DNA of 64,000 nucleotides, taken from NCBI GenBank assembly GCA_015179125.1, contig WHVA01000278.1, forward strand, positions 62,001 through 126,000. The letters run 5' to 3'. Each line of letters begins with the position of its first letter. Positions within the stretch are counted from its first letter, which is position 1. The notes under the pieces were generated by a model. The model worked only from the letters and a program-made list of their open reading frames with translations. It did no database searches and had not been told where the DNA came from. Source of the stretch: Gautieria morchelliformis (Eukaryota; Basidiomycota; Agaricomycetes; Gomphales; Gomphaceae). Of the stretch, positions 1 through 10,019 are shown piece after piece. Both the position numbers and the translations under genes were made by a program.

Positions 1-660
1 GCGCGGTCAGGATATTGACTAACATTGACTCCACCAGAGGCCTTAGAGGCCGCGACGTTAACTAGAGGAGAGCTCGTCTACGGAAGACAAGTTATAAGCG
101 GGCCGAGGGTTCATAAGTACCAACTCAGTGACAGTCGACCGATTGGACCCACTGTGCTCTGGCGTGGACCTGGGGGAACATGGGACGATGTGTCGCGTTG
201 TTTGCCCCTACCCTTATCCACTGAACCATGGGTGTTACCGCGGTCGGGATATTGATCAAAGTTGGCCTTACCAGCGGCCTTGGAGGCTGCGACGTTAACT
301 AGAGGAGAGCTCGTCTACGGAAGACAAGTTATAAGCGGGCCGAGGGTTCATAAGTACCAACTCAGTGACAGTCGACCGATTGGACTCACTGTGCTCTGGC
401 GTGGACCTGGGGGAACATGGGACGATGTGTCGCGTTGTTTGCCCCTACCCTTATCCACTGAACCATGGGTGTTACCGCGGTCGGGATATTGATCAAAGTT
501 GGCCTTACCAGCGGCCTTGGAGGCTGCGACGTTAACTAGAGGAGAGCTCGTCTACGGAAGACAAGTTATAAGCGTGCCGAGGATCCATAAGTACCAACTC
601 AGTGTCAGTCGACAGATTGGACTCACTGTGCTCTGGTTTGAACCTGACGGAACGTGGGAA
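1..660. repeat. 237-bp tandem repeat, about 2.7 copies
   Basis: A 237-bp unit is repeated head to tail. The same anchor (gacgttaactagagg) starts at 54, 291 and 528, an exact 237-bp period. Units 1 and 2 are nearly identical; the third diverges from about 575 and fades out near 660. The period is a multiple of three and each full unit leaves the same 76-codon frame open, ending in RSGY, but every unit has its own stop, so no long repeat protein is encoded. The array may continue beyond the left edge. No protein family was recognised. Confidence 0.9.
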
Positions 661-1740
661 GACAGTTGTTGACTCCCACTCGAAGACTTTGCTAGCTCCA
701 GTTCTCTTTTAGTTCTCTCCAGCATTGCGTCAATCCGTGCTCGTTCCGACGAACTCTGCAACGTCAACCACTGTGCACTCTTTCTCTACGCTAGATCTAG
801 TTATACCACTTACAGTAAAGGATTCACAGAAAGCTCTTGCCTTAACCATACTTTTGTAGGAGTCTCGAAGTTTTGGGAGCATTTGTGTCCTGCCCTCGGC
901 TTTTTCTATACCTTTTTTCACACTCGAGAATTTCGTATAAGTCAAACGACCGTGATACAGCTTTGCATCTGACTTACAAGTCTACAGCCTGCCAATATTT
1001 CTCTCTGTCTGCCAGTGTCAAAAATTCCTCGGTTCTCTCATACGCGCCCCCCGCTTTGGCCAGATGACCCTGTGCATCCTCTCTATATTGTCTTGGGGAG
1101 AGAGCCTTGGCGGCTATGTCGGCTACTGAAATGATTCCGTTTAACGGAAGCGCTGGCGGCCCGGTCATATGTAGTTGTAGACGGACGAGATGGTCAAAGC
1201 TCAAGCTGGGGCGTAAAGCGAAGGTATGAGATTTTTTCTATTACTTCTAGGTCCGTATATATACCGTAGTACACGTTACGCATTGAAACTGTTAAGGAAA
1301 TTCGGATACAGCTATTTAGCATGAATTGTTCTAATCTCTACGCCTCACGGCTTCCTCATTGTTCGACTGAGGCCCATTGCCAGCCAATGGCTAATCAGGC
1401 AATCGGTAAGCTAGCTAATTAAAGGGCTCACGTGTTGTACTGTAGTAGTTTGCAATAGAGTTTAGATCATTGTACTTATCAGGCGAAGTCCTGCCTACCT
1501 GTTCCTCGAGGCTCACCATCGCATCCCCGGGCCGTGAATCATCCGTTCTTCTGCCTCGCTTTCTAGCCTTCGCTTCACCTGGCCAATTTGGTTCAACCGC
1601 TTGCGTCCTGAAACTGCACCCGCGTGGGTCAGGGTACCGCCCAACGCTCAAAGTGCCAGTTGGAAGCCGGGTGCACGTGTTGCCGTAGAATTCATCCTTA
1701 TCGGCTCAAATGATTAAATGGCGTCGCAGGTAGTTCATAG
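661..1740. other. Stretch without a recognised gene
   Basis: Only short unlinked reading frames are seen. The best is on the minus strand (974-1,204) and reads like coding sequence (segments NGIISVADIAAKAL and TEEFLTLADREKYWQ). It stops after 76 residues and the next minus frames (730-945, 552-767) are in other phases. It could be a decayed gene of unknown family. No RNA gene or repeat is evident. Confidence 0.4.
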
Positions 1741-3694
1741 TCTAGCAGGGTGTGAAGTGAGCGATATATATTCTTGTCCAGAATGTCAAAATTATATTCC
1801 AAGACCTCCTGCCCATGTCTCCAAGCTCAGATAGGTGTAGCATTTCCGGCAGGAGATGACGACAGCGCCTTCCAAACTTGAAAAGTGTTAGGTTAGGAGC
1901 CTTCCATGAGCTTCTGTGTGATAACATGCCATACCTGCACGTGGAACAGGAGGAATTCGCATGAAAGCATATCGCATCCGTCGGAAGAAATGTAAGAAAT
2001 CATAAAACACGGAAGCGCCCTCATGTTCCTGTCGTCCCACTATACGCATGCGTAGCAGCTTGAAACTGAGAGAGCGATAGATGGTATCGAAACGGGTCAC
2101 AACCTCATCGATACTTGGTCGCTTCGACGGCTCTTCTTGTGTCATGTCTGTAATCAAGGGAACCATGAAATCAAATCCAAACCTAACCTAACCGATCATG
2201 GTTCTGTGAGAAAGGTTTAAGAGCAAAGAGCAGACATACGTACATCCACAAATTGCATCTTGATCATATTACCGACATAGTAGATATCAGTTGCGAACGG
2301 ATCGGAGAGTTCATTATATTTGTCTCCTTGAACCTCGGGTGCAGTTCTATCAATACCACGAACGGGAAGATCCAGTGGTGGGCCATGCTTGGGATCATAG
2401 AATCTGGAGAGACCGAAATCGATTAGAAGGTATTTTGGTGGACGTTCCGTTCGAGTCCAATGCCTTGCAAAGCGATCGCGTTTGTAGTCGAAGTCGATAT
2501 CAATAGGATGAAATCCATTGGGATAAAGTTTTCTGGCGTCCATCATGATATTCCTTCCTGTACAATCACTTGACATATGTTTCATTACCTGCACCATCTG
2601 TATACTACCGAGAGCATACCGATGAGCGTAATGGTGTTTATGCATAAATTGGATTCCCTGAAAGCATGGTACCTGTCGACATAGGCCTGCATGAATGATA
2701 TACAAGCACGCACTTCAAAGACTTGACGGAAGAATTCGACAGCTTCTCCAAATGTCCAAATTTTTGGGTCATTGAAAGGCCGGAGAATCGGCATGACAAG
2801 GAGAACCATTCCTTCATACTCTGGAACGTCGAGAACGTCAAGTAATGGCACGCAGTGGTTCTTAGGATCTGACGCTAAAGGCTCGCTGGAGAAGAATTTG
2901 CCGATGCCCACTTCATCGGATTCCTTGTACTTGACTATCCGCTTCAGTGTTACTGTTTCACCGTCGGACATACGAGTGGCATCCATCACATGCCAATGCT
3001 AGTGTCATGTCAGGCTCATTCCTTGCTGACAAGCAACCAGAGCACGCACTCCATAGGGCAATGGATGGCTGTCTTCACAATCAGTAACATACTTTTTGGT
3101 TCTCTTCCAGGTTGGTATCCAGTTGGGATGGTAGCGAGGGCGGAGCAAGTATCCCTGAGACTTGAGCCATCGATACTGATCAGCCCAGAAGATTTCCGTC
3201 GGTTGAAGGGTTGCAAAGCTATCACGGTTCCATGTTCTGCGATATTCGTTTTCTCGTTCAAGAAGCTTGATTGCGCCAGCCATGGAGCAGAAGTGTAGAG
3301 TGTAGGGTGAGTTCGGGAATTACATAGGCGCCATTCCGGTTGGGTGACCAATACCGTTCAAAGGATTTCCTTTTCGAGCCACAAAATACCAATTAGCGCC
3401 AAGAACCTTCTGGACTGACTGTCGAAGTCCATCGACGGCGCGCACTTGGCTGTCACACCGAGAACTTATATATAATAGACAATTAAATGTATAATATGCA
3501 CTTGACTCGTTGCCACACTAACATAATTAAATCTTGCGGAATCGGGCACAATGGAGGAAGTGAAGAAGAGTCTGACAGAGACTCCGGAGAGTACTGTACG
3601 AGTTCGTATTTGATATCACTCAAATTTGGCCGCGTTCGATGAGCAGACTATTGCAAGCAGCAAGTTCTCATCCACGAGGATATTACAATTACTC
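1741..3694. repeat. Segmental duplication, copy 1 (kinase locus)
   Basis: This segment is repeated in the same orientation at 5,649-7,494. Homology starts at a shared tctagcag motif and ends at a shared attacaattactc. Copy 1 is about 110 bp longer because copy 2 has an internal deletion inside the kinase gene. The duplication includes the whole kinase gene and its upstream region. Confidence 0.9.
1888..3283 (-). CDS. FunK1-type fungal protein kinase, copy 1 (intact model)
   Basis: Predicted eukaryotic-type protein kinase of the family expanded in Agaricomycetes; substrate unknown. The five-exon model is 3,283-3,050, 2,998-2,714, 2,657-2,620, 2,568-2,244 and 2,187-1,888, with 51-56 nt GT..AG introns, and gives about 393 residues, normal for the family. 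It starts at ATG 3,281-3,283 (MAGAIKLLERENEYRR). The catalytic loop HRDCTGRNIMMD is created by splicing across the 2,620/2,568 junction. The Mg-binding LIDFGLSRFYD and the APEVQG activation-segment end are in exon 4, and the typical tail EEPSKRPSIDEVVTRFD is in exon 5. The lobe-1 segment around DGETVTLKRIVKYK should carry the ATP-site lysine, but no clear glycine loop is seen, as is usual in this group. A GT at the end of exon 5 (1,934) could mark a further intron, so the C-terminus is uncertain. A decayed second copy lies downstream. Confidence 0.8.
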
Positions 3695-4887
3695 CGCAAG
3701 ATGGGCGAAGCCGCGTAACCCAACTCCTATGCAAAAGCTGTCCGCAGCGCCTGTCCGACATCCGCATCGATCATCGTACCATGACGAAGGACTTGGACAA
3801 TTTCACTTCGAACTTAAGGAAACCCTCTGTGTACTAACTATAAACCCTAGACGCCCTAAGTAATTTGCTCACATGTCACACTCGTAGCCACGCATCCGTC
3901 TATGGGACAGTAAAAAATAAAAATAAAAATAAAATGTCGAGTCATAAATTTTATTGTTTCCGCCGGGCGCACGGGCCCCCGAACTGGGTCAGTTCAGGTC
4001 CGCACGCTAAAGCCTCGTTCGTGGATCCAAAATAGTATAGGTACCTCGTGAATTTAATGTAAGAGATAGTGGTCGTCTCGTCCCCGGGCCAAGTATCGCC
4101 GCTTGCAGTGCAGTGCTATCATGCCAGCCGAGCCATCTGCATTTAATTTTATATATCTCTCGGACGCCTGGGCTATAGCTGTCAAAGTTCCATAGCCGCA
4201 TGGCTTCAACGCTGAGTCGTTCTCCATGCAGGTCACTTTTTAGGTCAGTTCAAAAAAACTTCTCAATATTGCCTCACATGCACCGAACGCTGTCAAATGT
4301 TTCAATCACACGTCCGAGCATTCAATCAAGATTTTTGTCCATCGTGACTCCCGATTTCGTGATCCTTAGTACCACTCCATATTATAACAGCTCTATGGTT
4401 TGTTGAAACGAACCGTGCAATTGGAGGTAGATGTTTAGTCGGTTGAATGGTGATATCAGTATTAAATAAGGAAGGAAGGTCAGTGCTGTCGAGGCATGGT
4501 GTAAAATGATTGTTGAGTCACGATCGATTGGTACGGGATGCCAGGGATCCCCATGAGATCAACAGAAAAAGGATATAACACTGCCTCGAGACATCCATGA
4601 AAGGCATGGAGACACGAGAATTCCGCTTCCGCGTACAAGTTACGCCTCCGGGTCGAAGGAGACCGCCTCCTACCATTTCCAGAAAAAGACACGGATAGGG
4701 GAATTATGCTTGTGAGCTTCTTGTCTTACTAATCCCACTATCCCTCGAATCGCTCGGGAAAGTGTATGTGAACGCAGGCTCACTCTAGGGGCCTCAACTC
4801 GTTGCAGGCGCCTGGCGGCGTGAGATAACTCGGACCCAAGTAAGATCAAGGAACCAATCCAGCACGCGGCCGCGGAGTTCAAGGCCC
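3695..4887. other. Stretch without a recognised gene
   Basis: This is the left part of the spacer between the two kinase duplications. It has an A-rich tract near 3,912-3,935 and short unlinked ORFs only. The minus-strand frames around 4,480-4,891 may be decayed 3' parts of the membrane-protein remnant described next, but no motif supports this. Confidence 0.35.
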
Positions 4888-5650
4888 TCAAGCAAGGAGA
4901 GAATAGTCACGAACATCGCCAGGACCTGAATAAACGTCAACAACTCTGTACAAGTCGAATGATGTAGGACTCACCTGGCCAAACGTGGCCTCAACGTGGT
5001 TGTCCTTGGGCGTGGCTATACAAACTCCGAGCTCAATGGCAGCGATCCAGCACGCAGTCGGAATGGCAATAACCGTAGCGAACTGGATGAAGGGGTAGTG
5101 TTTTTTAAGGGTTTGCCTGGAAGCAAACATGCCTTAGTTGTTGGCCATGCAAATATGACTGCGGCAACCTACCACACGGTTATCGGATGAGGCTTATACA
5201 CTTCATCCAATCTCTCGCTTTCACGGAAGTATGGCAACAATCCATGCTATTGCCGTTAAAAGGAAGGGCAGGGCAGTGCACCCAATAATTGTACCCATGT
5301 AGGCTGGTCAACGAATATCAAGAGAGGTAGAGCGAAGAGGTATTTAATCCCGTGATTATTCTGCCCGCGATCCTCCTGCTGGAAATTGGAGAGACGTGAG
5401 GGCAGGGTAACCAAAATGAATACCCCTATCCAGAAGCCCATCGCCAGGAGAACGGGTCCAACTACGGACTAAGACGGTGTTTTCCTTGCCACACAGGCTG
5501 ACGGCGTACAGAAAGATGCACACCGCCAATGGTGATCCTACAATGGCTAGCGGCAGGATCACGTGGATTTTGGTGAGCTTTTGCCAGATTAAGGTCCATG
5601 CGCAGGTTAACAGAAGCGAATACGCGGGTGCCGCTGGTAGTGCAGGGTCT
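4888..5650 (-). pseudogene. Multi-pass membrane protein remnant
   Basis: Reading on the minus strand from about 5,650 to 4,888, several hydrophobic segments appear in changing frames: PAYSLLLTCAWTLIW, ILPLAIVGSPLAVCIFLYAV, VLLAMGFWIGVFILVTLP, YLFALPLLIFV and FATVIAIPTACWIAAIELGV. They are separated by plausible short introns or frameshifts. The pattern suggests a polytopic fungal membrane protein that has lost its N-terminus, because its upstream end abuts the second kinase duplication at 5,649. I do not recognise the family. Whether the frame changes are introns or damage cannot be settled by eye. Confidence 0.4.
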
Positions 5651-7494
5651 AGCAGAGTGTGAAGTGGGTGATATATATTCTTGTCCGGAATGTCAAAATT
5701 ATATTGCAAGACCTCCTGCCCATGTCTCCAAGCTCAGATAAGTGTAGCATTTCCGGCAGGAGATGACGACAGCGGCTTCCAAACTTGAAAAGTGTTAGGT
5801 TAGGAGCCTTCCATGAGCTTCTGTGTGATAACATGTCATACCTGCACGTGGAACAGGAGGAATTCGCATGAAAGCATATCGCATCCGTCGGAAGAAATGC
5901 AAGAAATCATAAAACACGGAGGTGCCTTCATCTTCCTTTCGTGCCACTATACGCATGCGTAGCAACTTGAAACTGAGGGAGCGATAGATGGTCTCGAAAC
6001 GGGCCACAACCTCATCAATACTTGGTCGCTTCGATGGCTCTTCTTGTGTCATGTCTGTAATCAAGGGAACCATGAAATCAAATCCAAACCTAACCTAACC
6101 GATAATGGTTCTGTGAGAAATGATTATGAGCAAAGAGCAGATACGTACATCCACAAATTGCATCTTGATCATATTACCGAGATAGTATATATCAGTTGCG
6201 AACGGATTGGACAATTCATTATATTTGTCTCCTTGAACCTCGGGTGCAGTTCTGTCAATACCACGAACAGGAAGATCCAGGGTGGGCAATGCTTGGGATC
6301 GTAGAATCTGGAGAGACCGAAATCGATTAGAAGATATTTTGGTGGACGTTCCGTTCGATTCCAATGCCTTGCAAAACGATTGCGTTTGTAGTCGAAGTCT
6401 ATATTAATAGGATGAAATCCATTGGGATAAAGTTTTCTGGCGTCCATCATGATATTCCTTCCTGTGCAATCACTTGACAATGTTTTATTACCTGCACCAT
6501 CTGTATACTACCGAGAGCCTACCGATGAGCGTAATGGTGTTTATGCATAAATTGGATTCCCTGAAAGCATGATATCTGTCGACATAGGTCTGCATGAATG
6601 ATATACAAGCACGCACTTCAAAGACTTGACGGAAGAATTCGACAGCTTCCCCGAATGTCCATATTTTCGGTCAATTGAAAGGTCGGAGAATAGGCACGAC
6701 AAGGAGAACCATTCCTTCATACTCTGGAACCTCGAGAACGTCAAGTAACGGCACGCAGTGGTTCTTAGGATCTGGCGCTAAAGGCTCGCTGGAGAAGAAT
6801 TTGGCAATTCCCACTTCATTGGACTCCTTGTACTTGACTATCCGCTTCAGTGTTACTGTCTCAGCGTCGGACATGCAATGGACGGCTGTCTTCACAATCA
6901 GTAACATACTTTTTGGTTCTCTTCCAGGTCGGTATCCAGTCGGGATGGTAGCGAGGGCGGAGTAAATATCCCTGAGACTCGAGCCATCGATACTGCTCAG
7001 CCCAGAAGATCTCCGTCGGTTGAAGGGTTGAAAATTTATCAAACTTCCATGTTCTGCGATATTCGTTTTCTCGTTCAAGAAGCTTGATTTCGCCAGCCAT
7101 GGAGCAGGAGTGTAGAGTGTAGGGTGAGTTCGGGAATTACATAGGTGCCATTCCGGTTGGGTGACGCTGTTCAAAGGATTTCTTTTTCGATCCACACGTC
7201 AAAATAGCAATTAGCGCCAAGAACCTTCTCGACTGATTGTCGAAGTTTTTTTTCAAGAACTTATATATAATAATAGACAATTAAATGTATAATATGCACT
7301 TGACTCTTGCCGCGCCAACATAATTAAATCTTGCGGAATATCGGGCACAATGGAGGAAGTGAAGAAGAGTCTGACAGACACTCCGGAGAATACTGTACGA
7401 GTTCGTATTTAATATCACTCAAATGTACCGCGTTCGATGAGCAGACTATTGAAAGCAGCAACGTGTCATCCACGAGGATATTACAATTACTCTG
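5649..7494. repeat. Segmental duplication, copy 2 (kinase locus)
   Basis: Direct repeat of 1,741-3,694. It differs by scattered substitutions, an internal deletion of about 110 bp near 6,883, and small indels. It joins a copia Gag fragment on its right side. Confidence 0.9.
5795..7100 (-). pseudogene. FunK1-type protein kinase, copy 2 (decayed)
   Basis: Second copy of the kinase at 1,888-3,283. It keeps the same start context (MAGEIKLLERENEYRR at 7,100), the DFG segment LIDFGLSRFYD, the APEVQG segment and the C-terminal EEPSKRPSIDEVVARFE. At least three lesions separate it from copy 1. A deletion fuses the end of exon 1 to the middle of exon 2 near 6,883, removing the intron and shifting the frame. 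An in-frame TGA sits near 6,674, where copy 1 reads FNDPKIW. A one-base loss near 6,283 throws the frame off just after RFYDPKH. The region is therefore a pseudogene, unless assembly errors explain all three. Confidence 0.85.
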
Positions 7495-7789
7495 CAGTCC
7501 ATACTGCGAACGCAGACATTGTTTGATTAATGTAGACTAGTTGTTCATCAGCAACCCTGAGGCAAATTTCCTTTCTAGCCTTCTTGTCCTTCTTTCTCCA
7601 CTTGTCAATTCCCTGCTGCTTGGCCACAGTGATGTTGCTGGCATCTGCTGGTCTCGGTTCCATTTCCCTGCCAATAGCCATGTCCCAGAGATCCAAATCA
7701 TCAAGTATCCACTCAAGCTGTCGGTGCCATGCTGTGTAGTTATCCCCGTTTGGAGGGTCAATCTTGTACATGTTATTGCTAGTCAACAT
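7487..7789 (-). pseudogene. Ty1/copia Gag (UBN2-like) fragment
   Basis: From ATG 7,787-7,789 the minus strand reads a typical copia Gag start: a DNYTAWHRQLEWILDDLDLW core (bind-and-weigh motif of UBN2-like Gag), then KDKKARKEICLRVADEQLVY. It ends abruptly at about 7,490, where kinase duplication 2 begins. No LTR, zinc knuckle or Pol sequence accompanies it. It is a truncated retrotransposon relic, unrelated in position to the full copia element at 24.1 kb. Confidence 0.8.
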
Positions 7790-7945
7790 CTTGATCGAGG
7801 GGACTTTCTCACGCCTACCACCACATCTAATATCCAAAAAAACCATTTACTAGCCACACACACATCCAAACACCTTCCAGCATATTGCTGACCACAGTTG
7901 GCGATAGCATCCAGCTTCCTCGAAAAAGAAGAAGGGACCAAAACG

Positions 7946-9075
7946 ATGCCACCAAGTGTCGAACCCCAAACGCCTGCCACATCACAAGGCCGCATGAGAG
8001 CGAGCACCACACAGCAGACCAGCAACACAACCAGAGCTGAGCTGCTGCAAGCCAACCACGTCAGTACGGACAAGGGAGCAAGCGAGACAGTACCTCGACA
8101 AACACGGCTACTATGCAAAAGAAGACCCGTTGTCGGCGGAACAACTCAGCTACGTGCTGCTGTCCTTGGCCCACAATGTTAGCGGCAAGACCTTGCTAGA
8201 GGGAGTAAGGGCGGTAGCGGTCCTGATGCTTGAGGAAGCAGCAAGAATGGTAGGAGCAGCGGTAATGAGACATGTCAAGAGAAACCTGGCGCTGGCCCTC
8301 ATCAAGATCGAGAGAGCAGCAGACAATGCAAAAGAAGCTTCAGAGCATGCAAAGGCGATGATGGAAGGGGCTGGCAATGTCATAGAGCACCTGAACACCA
8401 TGAGGCAGCAGAGAACACAGGAAGGAGAAATTGGGGTGAAAGGGGCCACGTATGCAGCCACACTCAGAGGTAATGTGCCATTATCGCATCTTAATAACCT
8501 AGCAAAAGCAAAAGCAAAAGCTAGACAAATACTGATAGATGAATATCCGCAAGGGGAGCAGGATGTGCTCACCAGGCTGATGGAGCAAGAACTAGTGGCA
8601 AAGGCGAATGAAGCAATCAGCAACCTCGAAGAGGACCATGAGCGCACAGACATAGCCTTCATCGGGGACAAGAAACTAGCAAACAGAGGGATAGTATTTG
8701 ACCTTGAAATGGAGAACACAGCGAAGTGGGTCCAGAGCAACAGAAGAACCTTTTTGAGCAAGTTCAGCGGATCAGCCACTATAAAAGATCGAGCACTGTC
8801 GGTAATAGTCGAATATGTACCACTGAGTCACTCACCTGACGCAATGGTGGAGATGATGAAAATCGAATGAGACTCGAAGCTGCCTGCTGGCTCCCTGATG
8901 TCTACTTGCTGGATAAAACCAGCATACAGAAGGACGGTGTGAGGGCAACACTAATGACGAAGCCACAACCAAAGATACTCAAGGAGATAAGAGCCGATAC
9001 TAGGACAATGACCAACTGTGTAGTGGGTATCCTCAGAGATCAAGCTGAGGAAACGCCACCACACGGGCTACAGTC
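7946..9075 (+). pseudogene. LINE ORF1 (Gag-like) remnant
   Basis: Resembles the first ORF of basidiomycete LINE retrotransposons. It starts at ATG 7,946 (MPPSVEPQTPATSQG), a low-complexity head. A frame change near 8,095 leads into the frame carrying YYAKEDPLSAEQLSYVLLSL and a long alanine/glutamate-rich helical region (8,130-8,870). The typical WVQSNRRTFLSKFSGSA and VIVEYVPLSHSP segments follow. A stop at 8,868 and another frame change come before the conserved SLMSTCWIKPAYRRT motif (about 8,897-8,933). The CCHC knuckle and ORF2 (endonuclease, reverse transcriptase) are missing, so this is a broken 5' fragment. The 29.35-30.47 kb LINE fragment may belong to a related family but is not contiguous. 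Confidence 0.75.
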
Positions 9076-9114
9076 TTATAGCGCTGGCAAGGCTTACATA
9101 ATAGGGGAGACGGA

Positions 9115-9265
9115 AACTTGTAGAAGGTTACGGAATGTGACATGTGACAGAATGTGACAGAAGGTGACATGTGACGGAATGTGACGGAAGGTTATGGAAA
9201 CTGACAGAGGGTAACGGAAACTCATGGAAGGAAATAGAAACTTGTGGAAGGAAATGCGTGAACCC
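9115..9265. repeat. Degenerate minisatellite (tgtgacggaa-like)
   Basis: Imperfect tandem copies of 10-11 bp variants such as ggaatgtgaca, tgtgacagaa, tgtgacggaa and actgacagagg run through this tract directly after the LINE remnant. On the minus strand the same tract would lie just inside a candidate LTR (see next entry). Confidence 0.8.
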
Positions 9266-9286
9266 TGACATCACCCCCCTCTCAAT
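9266..9286 (-). other. Candidate gypsy-type polypurine tract and LTR start
   Basis: On the minus strand the sequence reads attgagagggggg followed by TGATGTCA (9,273-9,266). A purine run directly before a TG dinucleotide is the usual junction between the internal region and the 3' LTR of Ty3/gypsy elements. It sits just after the stop of the minus ORF at 9,317-9,973. No matching second LTR was found in the window, so the call is tentative. Confidence 0.35.
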
Positions 9287-9316
9287 GCTTGTCGTCCCGA
9301 CAAGCACAGCTGCCAC

Positions 9317-9973
9317 CTAGCCCTCAACATCCACCGAGACATCGTTTCCAAGTATGCCACAGGCGGGACCACCATCTCTCCTGGCCCTTCCCTTCCTGGT
9401 AACGCAGGTCAATGATGAGCTCAGGGGGATTGGGGTCCATGGGCAAGTGCGGCCCTCGGAACCTTGCTCAACGTATTCGCTCTCCTGCCATGTTACGAAA
9501 ACACCGTCCCACCCAGCCTTCGAAAGTGTAGGGAGTTCCACAAGGGGGGTTCCATCGTTGAGGAAGACAGGGTCGCCGACGTAGTATGTGTTCTCTCGTC
9601 TGTGTCGGGGTCTGAGGAATGCGAGTGCAGGGCGAGTGGGCGCCTGACTCTCCGCTGGTGTGAGGTCCTCAGAGCTGATGGACCACTTTGAAGACCATGC
9701 GACGTCGAGATCACGGCAGTCAAGCATCCTTTGTAGCTTGGCTTCACTGGCTGCTCTGGATGACGAGAAGCCGGAGAAGTGCAGGAGGGTGGGATCGACA
9801 CGTGACATGTTTGGCAGGTCAGAGAGGTTTTGGGTGAAGCTGGGGAGGGCAACAAGCTCAATGGCGGGCGTGGTTGCGAATCTTGCGATGATGTGCGCCA
9901 ATCTTTGTCCCTCTGTCCTTCGGTGTATAGGCTTGATCCACCTTGTCAATATGAGGGTATTGTCCGGCAACAT
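9317..9973 (-). CDS. Transposon-derived ORF, 218 aa (partly LINE ORF1-like)
   Basis: Single open frame of 218 residues. The first 40 residues (TRWIKPIHRRTEGQRLAHII) match the WIKP..RR..GQR..H motif of LINE ORF1 proteins and parallel the plus-strand remnant at about 8,900. The remaining 175 residues (for example ENTYYVGDPVFLNDGTPL) match nothing I recognise. Together with the purine tract and TG just downstream, this looks like a chimera of LINE and LTR-retrotransposon debris rather than a host gene. Confidence 0.4.
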   Translation of the reverse strand: MLPDNTLILTRWIKPIHRRTEGQRLAHIIARFATTPAIELVALPSFTQNLSDLPNMSRVDPTLLHFSGFSSSRAASEAKLQRMLDCRDLDVAWSSKWSISSEDLTPAESQAPTRPALAFLRPRHRRENTYYVGDPVFLNDGTPLVELPTLSKAGWDGVFVTWQESEYVEQGSEGRTCPWTPIPLSSSLTCVTRKGRARRDGGPACGILGNDVSVDVEG

Positions 9974-10019
9974 TGAATCGCGTTCGAGATTTTTCCTTTG
10001 TTCCTTTTGTTAGTTTCTA

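Noticed and set aside
1..660. CRISPR-like array
   Set aside because: The repeats are 237 bp, contiguous and without spacers, and the genome is eukaryotic.
8150..8779. 209-codon minus-strand ORF antisense to LINE ORF1
   Set aside because: Serine/alanine/leucine-rich shadow of an Ala/Glu-rich coding strand.
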